Part shown: positions 15,669-23,856 of the stretch, one piece after another
Layout of the letters: each line of letters starts with the position of its first letter
Position numbering within the stretch: the stretch's first letter is position 1
Origin: DATGLE01 sp035294325
Lineage (GTDB): Bacteria; Chloroflexota; Ktedonobacteria; Ktedonobacterales; Ktedonobacteraceae
Assembly: GCA_035294325.1 (NCBI GenBank)
Contig: DATGLE010000013.1
Location: 1 to 64,000, forward strand
Length of the DNA stretch: 64,000 nucleotides
Reading direction: 5' to 3'
The notes under the pieces: generated by a model
What the model was told of the DNA's origin: nothing
Database searches by the model: none
What the model saw: the letters and a program-made list of their open reading frames with translations, nothing else
Made by a program: the position numbers and the translations under genes

Positions 15669-17180
15669 CTAACTCCCCGCCAGGGCAATAAAGTGCCAGA
15701 GCACCGAACCGGTGCTGGCCCTCAGGGCGTAAATGGCTCCCGTGGTTGTGCCCACGTAGATAGTATCACCAGGCACGATGGGCGCCTCGGAGAGCGGCCC
15801 GTCAAGCGGGCGCTGCCAGATCGGCGAGCCGTCGCTTGCTCGCTGCGCATACATGCTGGTCTGATCGCCTCCGCTGGTAGTGATGCCGACATAGATAACG
15901 CCGCCGACAACCGCCGCGTTCTCGGGTGTCGCGTTCTGCGTCGTGTGGCGCCAGAGCAGCGAGCCATCATCGGCATTCAGCGCGTAGATATAGCCCTTGT
16001 TCTCGCCGACAAAAGAGCCGGTGTAGACTATCCCGTCATCGCTGACTGAGAGCCACTGCGCCCAGTTGTTCCCGCCCTCGGGGGTCAGTTTGTAGTGCCA
16101 GAGGACAGCTCCGTTATCTATGCGCACCGCGTAGATAGAGGATATGCCCTCCTTGTGCGGCCTGACCGTCGTGACAGGCGCCATCTGCATAACGCTTTGC
16201 AGCAGGTTGCCGGCGGCGCCGAGCGGCGAGGCCGGGCCAGCAGAGCCAGTGGTAGGCGTGCCTTCCAGCGATATTTCCGTCGTAGTGAAGTACATCACGC
16301 CGTTGACCACCTGCGATTGCGGGCCAATTGAGGTATCGAGGCTCTGGCGCCAGCGCTGGTGCCCGTCCCCGGCGTCCAGGGCGAAGAGCGCGTTATTCGT
16401 GAAAGCGTAGACGGCGCCATTCATTGCCATCGATAGCGTCGGGGATTCGTCAGTGGTGACGCGCCAGAGTTGATGTCCATCGCTGGCGCGCAGGGCATAG
16501 ATGTAGCCGGGTCCATTGCTGGCGCTGTAATAGGAGAACGAGGACGCTGCATAAACCACGCCGTTCATTACCAGCGGGACTCCGTACACCGGGGCGGCCG
16601 TGTTGGTACGCCAGATCTGGTGTCCGTCGCTGGCGCGCAGAGCAGTTACATAGCCGCCCTCTCCCGTAATGTAGGCGACATCACCGGAGATGGTGGGCAG
16701 AAAGGCGTAGTTATTGCTGCTATAACGCCAGAGCTGTGCTCCGTCGGATGCCCGCAAGGCATAGGTATAGCTCAACCCATCGCCTACGCTCGAACTAATA
16801 TAAACAATACCATTAACCAGCAGCGGATCGAAAGAAACGGAGCCTTCGATCTCGCGATGCCAGAGCACATGCCCATCGCTTGCCCGCAGGGCATACACGC
16901 CATTGCTGCCCGCGCCAGCATAGACCACGCCATTTACCAGAGTCATATTCACGAAAGTAGAATCGCTTATAACCTGCGGAAACGGTGTGGCTGTCGGCGT
17001 AGGAGTTGCTCGTGGGTGGGCTGCCTGACTCGATGCCTGATTGCAGGCGGTGAGTGTCACGGCCAGCGCCAGCAATACGGCTGCCTGCGTAAAGATGGGG
17101 CGCCATATACGGGTCAGGGCTGTACTTCTCGTCTGTGCCCCGTCGCTGTGGTAAAAAGGTGATTGCACAGTGTTGCGCAT
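15669..17180 (-). CDS. PQQ-like beta-propeller lipoprotein
   Basis: A 503-residue secreted lipoprotein. The signal peptide ends in the lipobox LTAC with Cys at residue 46, after RRx-free basic and hydrophobic segments. A Thr/Pro linker (PRATPTPTATPFPQ) follows, then at least eight blades of the form YALRASDGxxLWR with VVxGVVYVGS/YxSS, typical of the PQQ_2/outer-membrane assembly BamB-like propeller. I start at 17180, where GGGAGGA precedes the ATG; the frame extends further but without a ribosome site. It is probably a surface-anchored binding or scaffold protein. True PQQ-dehydrogenase residues cannot be assigned. The gene is convergent with the Rieske gene, with two bases between stops. Confidence 0.85.
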   Translation of the reverse strand: MRNTVQSPFYHSDGAQTRSTALTRIWRPIFTQAAVLLALAVTLTACNQASSQAAHPRATPTPTATPFPQVISDSTFVNMTLVNGVVYAGAGSNGVYALRASDGHVLWHREIEGSVSFDPLLVNGIVYISSSVGDGLSYTYALRASDGAQLWRYSSNNYAFLPTISGDVAYITGEGGYVTALRASDGHQIWRTNTAAPVYGVPLVMNGVVYAASSFSYYSASNGPGYIYALRASDGHQLWRVTTDESPTLSMAMNGAVYAFTNNALFALDAGDGHQRWRQSLDTSIGPQSQVVNGVMYFTTTEISLEGTPTTGSAGPASPLGAAGNLLQSVMQMAPVTTVRPHKEGISSIYAVRIDNGAVLWHYKLTPEGGNNWAQWLSVSDDGIVYTGSFVGENKGYIYALNADDGSLLWRHTTQNATPENAAVVGGVIYVGITTSGGDQTSMYAQRASDGSPIWQRPLDGPLSEAPIVPGDTIYVGTTTGAIYALRASTGSVLWHFIALAGS

Positions 17181-17355
17181 CGTCGTCCTCCCGTTGTGTA
17201 TCGAGGTCTGGTTTTGCTTTCCCTGTGATGGTAGCAGGCAAACCTGAATTGAAGCTAAAACGGGAGCCGGATGCGTTCCTGGTAGTGAGTAATAGGATGG
17301 ATGTCGAGGCGTTGCACACGCACAACGCCTCGACATCGCCCCTCTCACTCAGGAG

Positions 17356-19020
17356 CTATACCATCACGGGTTCTTCCAGTTTCGGGAAGAGTGGCAGTGG
17401 CGTCGGCAGCTTGCGACCAGCGGGCACGGTCTCGCTCCGCCAGGGTGCCCGGCTCACCTCACCCTCGAAGCCCAGGTAGTCATGCAGTTTCTGCGACGAG
17501 AAGGGCAGGTAGGGACAGAAGAGGATGCGCAGGCCACTGAGCACCTGGAGCATCACATAGATTGTCGTGCCAGCGGCATCGCGATCAACCTTGATGCTCT
17601 TCCATGGCGCCTGTTCGTCCAGATAACGGTTAGCGGCCCGCGCCGCCGCCATCGCCGCGTTCAGGCCATCCTTGAAATGACAGTGCTCGATGTGCTGGCC
17701 CACCGTCTCTAAGCCCAGTTCAACTTCGGCCAGTATGGCGCGATCCGCCTCGCATAATACTTGAGGCTCCGGCACCACGCCGCCGAACTTGCTCTGCAAG
17801 AAGGTCAGCGTGCGATGCACGACGTTGCCGTAGGTCGCCACCAGTTCGTCGTTATTGCGGCGAATCATCTCGTCGAAAGTGAAATCAGTATCGCGCCCCT
17901 CCGGCGCCGTGGCGGAGAGGTAGTAGCGCAGCGCATCGGCGCTGTAGCGTTCCAGCACATCGCGCGTCCAGATCACGTTGCCGCGACTGCTCGACGCCTT
18001 TGCCCCGCTCATGGTCATGAACTCGTTGGCCGGCACATCGTAGGGCAGAACGCGATTGCCGTAGCCGATCAGCATGGCGGGCCAGATAATGGTGTGGAAG
18101 GGGATGTTATCCTTGCCGATAAAGTAACAGGCTTTCACCTCCGGCGTGGTCTGGCCGGGCACCCACCACGTCTTCCACGCCTCCGGCGTCCCTTGCTTCT
18201 CCGCCCATTCGACGGTAGCGGAAAAGTAGCCGATCACTGCGTCGAACCATACGTAAATGCGCTTATCCTCGTAGCCTTCCAGCGGAATAGGCACACCCCA
18301 GTCCAGGTCGCGTGTGATGGCGCGAGGCCGCAGGCCCTCTTTCAGCCAGTTCAGCGCGAAGTTGAGCGTGTTGGGACGCCAGTGCTCTTTTCCCTGCGAG
18401 AGCCATGTCAGCAGCGGCTCCTGCAATTTTGGCAGGTCGAGGAAAAAGTGATCGGTCTGGCGCATCTCCAGCCTGCTCGTCTTGCTGCCACAGAGCCGGC
18501 AGCGCGGATCGATCAGATCGACGGGATCAAGGGTATGGCCGCAGTTATCGCACTGGTCGCCGCGCGCGGCCGTGTAGCCGCAGTTGGGACAGGTGCCCTC
18601 GATATAGCGATCCGGCAGGAAGCGGCGATCCGCCGGGCAGTAGGGGGACTGCATCGTATCCTTGAAGATATAGCCCTTGTCATAGAGCGTCAGGAAGAAG
18701 TCCTGCGTGATGCGATAGTGGTTGGGGGTGCCGGTCTCCGTGTAGAGATCCCAGGAGATGCCCAGTTTTTCCCATACCTCGCAGATCTGGCGGTGGTAGC
18801 GCGTCACGAACTCGCGTGGGGTGATGCCCTCGCGCTCGGCGTCCACGAGGATTGGCGTGCCGTGCTCGTCGCTGCCGGAGACCATCAACACATGGTTGCC
18901 GGCCATACGATGGTAGCGGGCGAAGGTGTCCGCCGGGAGGTAGGCGCCGACGATCTGCCCGACGTGCGTGGAACTTTTGGCATAGGGCCAGGCCACGCAG
19001 ATCAGGATATGTTCTTTCAT
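17356..19020 (-). CDS. metG: Methionyl-tRNA synthetase
   Basis: A 554-residue class I aminoacyl-tRNA synthetase. The N-terminal VAWPYAKSSTHVGQIVGAYL holds the HIGH-like motif (THVG). A zinc knuckle with CPNCGYTA, CDNCGH and CRLCGSKT lies near residues 140-185, and LDWGVPIPLEGYEDKRIYVWFDA is canonical. The KMSKS loop reads MSGAKASSSRGNVI, so KMSKS is replaced by KASSS; actinobacterial MetRS often show a related KFSSS form. There is no C-terminal dimerisation/EMAP domain. It charges initiator and elongator tRNA-Met. A MITE and a truncated minigene lie just upstream. Confidence 0.95.
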   Translation of the reverse strand: MKEHILICVAWPYAKSSTHVGQIVGAYLPADTFARYHRMAGNHVLMVSGSDEHGTPILVDAEREGITPREFVTRYHRQICEVWEKLGISWDLYTETGTPNHYRITQDFFLTLYDKGYIFKDTMQSPYCPADRRFLPDRYIEGTCPNCGYTAARGDQCDNCGHTLDPVDLIDPRCRLCGSKTSRLEMRQTDHFFLDLPKLQEPLLTWLSQGKEHWRPNTLNFALNWLKEGLRPRAITRDLDWGVPIPLEGYEDKRIYVWFDAVIGYFSATVEWAEKQGTPEAWKTWWVPGQTTPEVKACYFIGKDNIPFHTIIWPAMLIGYGNRVLPYDVPANEFMTMSGAKASSSRGNVIWTRDVLERYSADALRYYLSATAPEGRDTDFTFDEMIRRNNDELVATYGNVVHRTLTFLQSKFGGVVPEPQVLCEADRAILAEVELGLETVGQHIEHCHFKDGLNAAMAAARAANRYLDEQAPWKSIKVDRDAAGTTIYVMLQVLSGLRILFCPYLPFSSQKLHDYLGFEGEVSRAPWRSETVPAGRKLPTPLPLFPKLEEPVMV

Positions 19021-19113
19021 ACTAACTAATTTTCCCCTATCTACTCACCTGGTAGGGGGCATCAGAAGCTCACTCCTACCAGACTGGTTGTTTTATAGTA
19101 ATTGGTCTTTGTC

Positions 19114-19155
19114 TTACTGGGCAATGGTCCCGTCAATATCCACGGCAAACAGCAT
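19114..19155 (-). pseudogene. Truncated HAD-like minigene (MLFAVDIDGTIAQ, stop)
   Basis: A strong AAGGAGG ribosome site precedes ATG at 19155. The frame encodes MLFAVDIDGTIAQ and then TAA. DIDGTI is motif I of HAD phosphatases. Nothing like the rest of a HAD protein follows. It is either the 5' stub of a deleted gene or a short translated leader upstream of metG on the opposite side of the promoter; a stub is more likely. Confidence 0.6.
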
Positions 19156-19216
19156 CTTTTGCGCCTCCTTCCAGTGCAAGCATAGCGGATCAGGTATCTC
19201 CTGTCAATACTGAGCA

Positions 19217-19359
19217 GGTCAGATGCAGGGCTATTGAATGCTCCCCACGCCACGCCCGAAAGGAAGAGTTTGGGCGGGGACACCCCGCGCCCCGCAAGGG
19301 GGGCGGCCGCCCCCTTGACCCCTGATTCTGGCGAGCATTACATAGCCCTGGGTCAGATG
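19217..19359 (-). mobile_element. MITE copy 2 with 9-bp target duplication
   Basis: The element spans 19226-19350 and is nearly identical in its ends and interior to the copy at 3098. The direct repeat GGTCAGATG occurs at 19217-19225 and 19351-19359. The right-hand repeat covers the TGA stop of the neighbouring MoeB-like gene (19353-19355), so the insertion hit the last codons yet left the reading frame intact. Confidence 0.93.
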
Positions 19360-20378
19360 CCGATGTAGCGTGCGTAAACCGAGCGCGCGACCTGCTCATC
19401 ATCCGTGCCTTTGATGATGGCGCGTGCATCGGGAAAGACCGTCATCTCATAGCCATCGACGATGCAGCGCAGCAGAAATTCGTTATAGCTCACCTCGCCG
19501 ACGGGGCGCAGACGCTCCGCCAGTGCCGGGAAATCGAGCCTGATCCTGTTTTCGCCGCCCCTGCCGGAGCTGGCGCGCACCTGTACCGCGTTGCGCCCGC
19601 ACAGGCTCGTGCTGCTGGAGCCGGGCGATTCAAGGAATTCGTAGTGATGCTGGCCGCAGGCCGGGCAATCGGGCTGGCGAGGCAGCGTGATGCGCTCGAA
19701 CGTGTTCTCCCAGAGATCCAGCCAGAGCAGGTCGCGGCTCATCCGCTCGCTTTTCAGGAGAATTTTGATCGCTTCGGTTGAAACGATGCCGGTAATCGCC
19801 CCCACGATGCCGTTCAGGACGCCGGCTGTATCGCAGGTGGGAGTAGTGCCGGGGAGCGGCATATCGGGGAAGACGCAGCGCAGGCAGGGGGTATCGCCGG
19901 GCACAATATTCATCGTCACGCCGTGCGCCGCGATGACTCCGCTGTAAATCCACGGGCGCTGCTCCTTGATGCAGACATCGTTAATCAGGTAGCGCGTCGC
20001 GAAATTATCGGTAGCGTCGAGCAGCAGGTCCGTATCGCGCACCAGGGCTTCAATGCCATCAACTGTAACATCTTCCACCAGCGCCTCTACCTTCACCTCG
20101 CTATTCACGCGGCGCAGCTTCTCGGCGGCGGCAACCGCTTTGGGCAGGTGACGCCGTACATCGTCCTCGTCAAAGAGGATCTGGCGCTGCAAATTGCTGA
20201 GTTCGATATAGTCGCGGTCAGCGATCACCAGCCGGCCAATCCCTGCGCGGCACAGATTGTTGGCGAGCACGGTGCCCAGGGCGCCGCAGCCCACGATTGT
20301 TACCGAGGAGGCTCGCAGGCGCTCCTGGCCCTCCTTCCCGATGGGGGCGAATAAGATCTGCCGTGAGTAGCGATCCAT
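19353..20378 (-). CDS. MoeB/ThiF/HesA family adenylyltransferase
   Basis: A 341-residue E1-like enzyme. The Rossmann motif TIVGCGALGTVLANNLCRAG is near residue 28, followed by DRDYIELSNLQRQILF and ATDNFATRYLINDVC. Zinc cysteines are CLRC and CPAC. The last ~75 residues form an extra domain ending FPDARAIIKGTDDEQVARSV and YARYIGI, seen in MoeB-like proteins of related bacteria. It adenylates the C-terminus of a ThiS/MoaD-type sulfur carrier in thiamine or molybdopterin synthesis; no carrier gene is adjacent, so the pathway is open. The start is supported by AAGGAAGAAGGAAC. A MITE insertion abuts its stop codon. Confidence 0.88.
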   Translation of the reverse strand: MDRYSRQILFAPIGKEGQERLRASSVTIVGCGALGTVLANNLCRAGIGRLVIADRDYIELSNLQRQILFDEDDVRRHLPKAVAAAEKLRRVNSEVKVEALVEDVTVDGIEALVRDTDLLLDATDNFATRYLINDVCIKEQRPWIYSGVIAAHGVTMNIVPGDTPCLRCVFPDMPLPGTTPTCDTAGVLNGIVGAITGIVSTEAIKILLKSERMSRDLLWLDLWENTFERITLPRQPDCPACGQHHYEFLESPGSSSTSLCGRNAVQVRASSGRGGENRIRLDFPALAERLRPVGEVSYNEFLLRCIVDGYEMTVFPDARAIIKGTDDEQVARSVYARYIGI

Positions 20379-20462
20379 AGTTCCTTCTTCCTTATCTTAG
20401 CAGGCGTGACGTTTATTTATTCTAACACAGGGTGGGAAATCCGGCACCTTTTTCTGCTCATG

Positions 20463-20491
20463 TTGGCAGCGGCATAGAACTGTGTTACAAT
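20463..20491 (+). promoter_or_regulatory. Sigma-70-type promoter before receiver gene
   Basis: TTGGCA at 20463-20468, a 17-bp spacer and TACAAT at 20486-20491, with an extra TG one base upstream of the -10. It leaves a 5' leader of about 145 bases before the receiver gene at 20644, which contains the weak hairpin CTCTCCCGGCAAGGGAG. Confidence 0.7.
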
Positions 20492-20643
20492 GCAAGGGAT
20501 CAAAGGACTCTACATGTCAGGTATACTCTCCCGGCAAGGGAGGGTGAGTAAACGTGCTAAAAGTGAAGTGAGAGGCGGCGTTTCTTCCCCCTGCCAGCGC
20601 AGAGGAAGCCGCGCCAACGTTCTGAAAGAACTGCGGGAAGGCG

Positions 20644-21072
20644 ATGAAGAAAGTACTGGCGATTGACGACAATCCGACTATTGTAGAGCTCATCAAATAC
20701 GCTGTAAACCTGCAAGGGGTGTATAGTGTCATCGTTGCCTATGATGGAGTAGAGGGGCTGGAGCGGGTGTATGCCGAGCAACCTGATTGTGTAATCATTG
20801 ACGTAAAGATGCCACGTATGGATGGATGCCAGCTGGTACGCTGCCTGCGTGGCGATGCACGTACAGCCAATATACCTCTGATTATCTTGAGCGCGATGAC
20901 GCGTGAAGAGGATCAGTTAGCAGGTCTACTCTCAGGCGCCGATGAATACCTGACGAAGCCGTTCAAGCCAGCCGCTTTGAACGAGGCTATCGAGCGGGTA
21001 TTGCATTTAACGCCAGAGGAGCGCCAGCGTCATATGGATTATCTGGTGCAAACGCAGGCGGAGCGTGATTAA
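20644..21072 (+). CDS. Single-domain response regulator (CheY-like)
   Basis: A 142-residue receiver domain with no output domain. Acidic pocket KVLAIDDNPT, phospho-acceptor Asp in CVIIDVKMPRMDGCQLV near residue 54, Thr/Ser in ILSAMTREE and Lys in YLTKPF are all present, so it should be phosphorylatable. No histidine kinase is nearby. The next gene is a second stand-alone receiver. It probably works as a phosphorelay intermediate or in signalling protein contacts. Confidence 0.92.
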   Translation: MKKVLAIDDNPTIVELIKYAVNLQGVYSVIVAYDGVEGLERVYAEQPDCVIIDVKMPRMDGCQLVRCLRGDARTANIPLIILSAMTREEDQLAGLLSGADEYLTKPFKPAALNEAIERVLHLTPEERQRHMDYLVQTQAERD

Positions 21073-21077
21073 CTGGC

Positions 21078-21120
21078 CGCTTCTGTGAAGAATATGCGCT
21101 GCGCATCCTTCACAGAAGCG
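21078..21120. repeat. Hairpin between the two receiver genes
   Basis: Outer arms of 13 bp (CGCTTCTGTGAAG and CTTCACAGAAGCG) and inner ATGCGC/GCGCAT arms with a small bulge. It starts six bases after the first receiver stop and may attenuate transcription into the second. Confidence 0.8.
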
Positions 21121-21175
21121 CTATAAGGTGAGTGCCGCGGGTGCGTGTAGCACGTATTATCCACGAAGAGCAGGC

Positions 21176-21571
21176 ATGCGCAGGTTAAATATTCTTTTTG
21201 TGGAAAGCGATCCTCATACTCAGGAAAAAATGCAGAATGCCCTGGGTGAAGGCTTTAGCGTACATTGTGTGAGATCGGTGGCGGAAGCGAAAGCATGCTT
21301 ACAGGCATTGCAGCCGGACATCCTGATCTCCGAGGTTGTTGTGGATAAGGAGGATGGTCTGGATCTTTGTCGTTATGTGCGCAGTACCCCCGCGTTGAGC
21401 CACCTGCCCATTATGTTGCTGACCTCGCTCACCACGTTGCAAGATAAGGTTGCCGGTTTTGATGCCGGCACCGATGATTATGTCGTTAAGCCCTTTGACG
21501 CACACCATCTACGGGCGCGTATCCGTTTGCTTGCTCGCATCAAGCGCCTTGAGCGCCGTATCCACGCATAG
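21176..21571 (+). CDS. Pseudo-receiver domain protein
   Basis: A 131-residue receiver fold. Start at ATG 21176; the frame extends to 21128 without a ribosome site. Most receiver features are kept: LNILFVESDPHTQ, LPIMLLTSLTT, the Lys in DDYVVKPFDAHHLRARIRLL. At the phospho-acceptor position, however, QPDILISEVVVDKEDGLDL has Glu where Asp is expected. Glu can mimic a phosphorylated Asp, so the protein may be locked in an active-like state. The short C-terminal helix RIKRLERRIHA resembles the linker that leads to an output domain, but the gene ends there. Confidence 0.85.
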   Translation: MRRLNILFVESDPHTQEKMQNALGEGFSVHCVRSVAEAKACLQALQPDILISEVVVDKEDGLDLCRYVRSTPALSHLPIMLLTSLTTLQDKVAGFDAGTDDYVVKPFDAHHLRARIRLLARIKRLERRIHA

Positions 21572-21611
21572 ATTTCCCCATGGAATGTTTGCTTCTTCGC
21601 GCTCTCGCGCT

Positions 21612-21681
21612 CTCGCGCCTGCGGCGCTCGCCTGAATATAGTTTGTAGTATGGCCCAGGCGCGAAGCGCCTGGGCCATACT
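21612..21681. repeat. Fixed module plus perfect GAA-loop hairpin
   Basis: A CTCGCGCCTGCGGCGCTCGC module at about 21612-21631 is followed by a perfect hairpin at 21647-21681 with 16-bp arms AGTATGGCCCAGGCGC and GCGCCTGGGCCATACT around GAA. It sits between convergent genes and may terminate both. Confidence 0.88.
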
Positions 21682-21721
21682 GCACTGTATACATTACGCG
21701 GCAAAGCTGCGTGCTTGCGCG

Positions 21722-23485
21722 TTACGGCGAAACCGTCGCGTTGGCACAGGGAGTATCAGTCGAGATGTAGATCTTCGACCAGTCTTCGGGCGATGTGCCC
21801 AGTAACGAGTTCTGGAAGAAGTTCTGCACACAGGGTTTGCGCACGCCAAAGGCCGTCTGCTGGCTGACGGGCATCCAGGCAACAAAATTGACCAGCTGCT
21901 GCTCGATCTGGTTGTACGCCTTCAAGCGAGCGTTGGGATCGGTCATGAGGTCGGCCTGTTCCATCTGCTGTTGCAGCGCCTGCTGCTGCGCAGCCGTCGA
22001 GCCATTATTCTGCCCGAAATTCATGCCATTCTGAGCCGCGCCCTTATCGAACTGGAGTGTCGTCCAGTCTTCAGGATCGGGATAGTCGGCCAGCCAGGCC
22101 GGACCGGAGTAGAACATCAGGGGATTGTTGGCCCCTTCGCTCTCATAGTTGAAGATCCTGTTCAGATCGATATCATTGAGCTTCACGTTGACGCCCAGCA
22201 CCGTCTGCCACATCTGCTGCTCGGCTGCGGCCTCATTTTTGACCGCCTGGTTGCCGGCGCTGGAGTAGGTCAGAGTGATCTGCGGCAGCTGGCTGACGCT
22301 GCTGTAGCCCTCTTCCTGCAAGCCCTGCTGCAAGAGCTGCTTGGCTTTGGCCGGATCGCCGGCGGTGCTCTTGTTGCCGTCGGGTGCGGTCAGGTCGGGG
22401 TTATAGCCATACTGGCCCTGCGGCACGATATGGTTGGTGGCGATGTAGGTGCCTTTCCAGATGTTCTTGACGATCAGGTCCTTGTTGATGGCTAGATCAA
22501 AAGCCTGGCGAATATGGATGTTATCGAAGGGCTTTTGCTTATAGTTCATCGTGTAGTAGTTGATCGCCAGGATGGGGAACTGAAAGAAGTCCTTGTGCGT
22601 CTTGACGCTATCGAAGTCGGCGATGGGAACCGTGGCATCGTCGAGGCGGTTGACCTGATAGTCTTTGTAGGTCGTGTCCTGCACCTTGTAGAAGGGCATG
22701 TCTACTTCCTGCAACTGCGGTTTGGGGCCATAGAAGTTGGGGTTTGGCACAACGTTGAAGGTGATGTTATGGGTGTACTTCTTGACCTTGAAGGGGCCAT
22801 TACCGCCGCCCTCGGTCAAATGGTCGGTCCATTTGGTGCCATACTTGTCGATCAGGCTCTTCTCGACGGTATCAGAGCAGGGGTACGTGAGCGTGTCGAG
22901 GAAGAAGGCAATTGGCTTGTTGAGCATGATCTGGAGCGTATTGGGATCGGTGACGATGAGGCTGTCGCCGATGAGCGACTTGACTGCGCCGCTGTTGCGT
23001 TTATCCGAATCCTTGATATAGCGCAGGTAGTAGGGCGCAACCGGCGACTTCATCTCCGGGGAGAGCGCGCGGTCAATGCTCCAGGCGATATCCTGAGCCG
23101 TTAACGGCGTGCCGTCACTGAACTTCATGTTTGGCCTGAGATGGAAGGTATAGGTCAGCCCATCTGAGGACCTATCCCAGGACTGGGCCTCCTGCCCTAC
23201 TATCTGCATGTGGTCATCGAGTCCCACCAGTCCGGTAAAGATAGTGCCGATGGCATAGGCGGAATCGAAGTCGGTGACTACCGCTGGATCGAGGGTATCG
23301 AAGTCGGGAACAGCCCCGCTGGCGACAACCGTGACCAGCACCTGCTTGTTGGCCGGCGCTTTCGTGTGTGCGGCCTGAGGAGCAGCGGTGCCAGCGCCAC
23401 CGCCCCCACAGGCTGCGATCAGCAGCGCCAGCGCCGAGATAAAGGGAAGTAGGAGCTTGCTGGTGAAGCGCATCCTTGAGTGCAT
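21722..23485 (-). CDS. Peptide ABC transporter substrate-binding lipoprotein (SBP family 5)
   Basis: A 587-residue extracellular binding protein. Lipobox LIAAC with Cys 26 follows a basic and hydrophobic signal sequence; a Gly/Ala linker comes next. The SBP_bac_5 hallmarks are FDTLDPAVVTDFDSAYAIGT, GLTYTFHLRPNMKFSDGTPL and DIAWSIDRALSPE, plus FDNIHIRQAFDLAINKDLIV. It lies downstream of oppF in the same direction but 371 bases away across hairpins, so it may have its own promoter. It is about 45% similar by eye to the second binding protein at 28403, which suggests duplication. It delivers oligopeptides or related solutes to the permease. Confidence 0.92.
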   Translation of the reverse strand: MHSRMRFTSKLLLPFISALALLIAACGGGGAGTAAPQAAHTKAPANKQVLVTVVASGAVPDFDTLDPAVVTDFDSAYAIGTIFTGLVGLDDHMQIVGQEAQSWDRSSDGLTYTFHLRPNMKFSDGTPLTAQDIAWSIDRALSPEMKSPVAPYYLRYIKDSDKRNSGAVKSLIGDSLIVTDPNTLQIMLNKPIAFFLDTLTYPCSDTVEKSLIDKYGTKWTDHLTEGGGNGPFKVKKYTHNITFNVVPNPNFYGPKPQLQEVDMPFYKVQDTTYKDYQVNRLDDATVPIADFDSVKTHKDFFQFPILAINYYTMNYKQKPFDNIHIRQAFDLAINKDLIVKNIWKGTYIATNHIVPQGQYGYNPDLTAPDGNKSTAGDPAKAKQLLQQGLQEEGYSSVSQLPQITLTYSSAGNQAVKNEAAAEQQMWQTVLGVNVKLNDIDLNRIFNYESEGANNPLMFYSGPAWLADYPDPEDWTTLQFDKGAAQNGMNFGQNNGSTAAQQQALQQQMEQADLMTDPNARLKAYNQIEQQLVNFVAWMPVSQQTAFGVRKPCVQNFFQNSLLGTSPEDWSKIYISTDTPCANATVSP

Positions 23486-23649
23486 AGACTCTTCTCCTTG
23501 TACTATGAAGATATGCTAAAAAAAGATGTGGTGAGGCGTACCGGCAGAAGCACGCCCATTTGTAGGTACGTCAAAATTTAATAAAAACTCACACGCTGTA
23601 ATAAACGGCGCCTGATACATTAGAGGGTCTGATTTCCGACATCCTCGCC

Positions 23650-23809
23650 TGCTCACGCCGGCGGCGCTCGCTTTATATATTGTGTTGTGTGGGCTGACGC
23701 GAAGCGTCAGCCCACACAACACTTTCCCTTCCTTGTTCTTCAGCCTCGCAGGTGCTCATCTTATATATGGTGCAGCGTGGAATGCACGCAGCGCATTTTA
23801 TGCACCATA
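23650..23809. repeat. Hairpin cluster between oppF and binding-protein gene
   Basis: A GCTCACGCCGGCGGCGCTCGC module (about 23651-23671) is followed by a perfect hairpin at 23682-23722 with 19-bp arms and a GAA loop. A nested hairpin lies at 23766-23809, with outer TATGGTGCA/TGCACCATA and inner AATGC/GCATT. The gap 23486-23856 holds no gene. Confidence 0.88.
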
Positions 23810-23856
23810 CCGGATATCCAGGCGTGGCAGAGCCGCGTCCGGGTCCGACCATTGCT

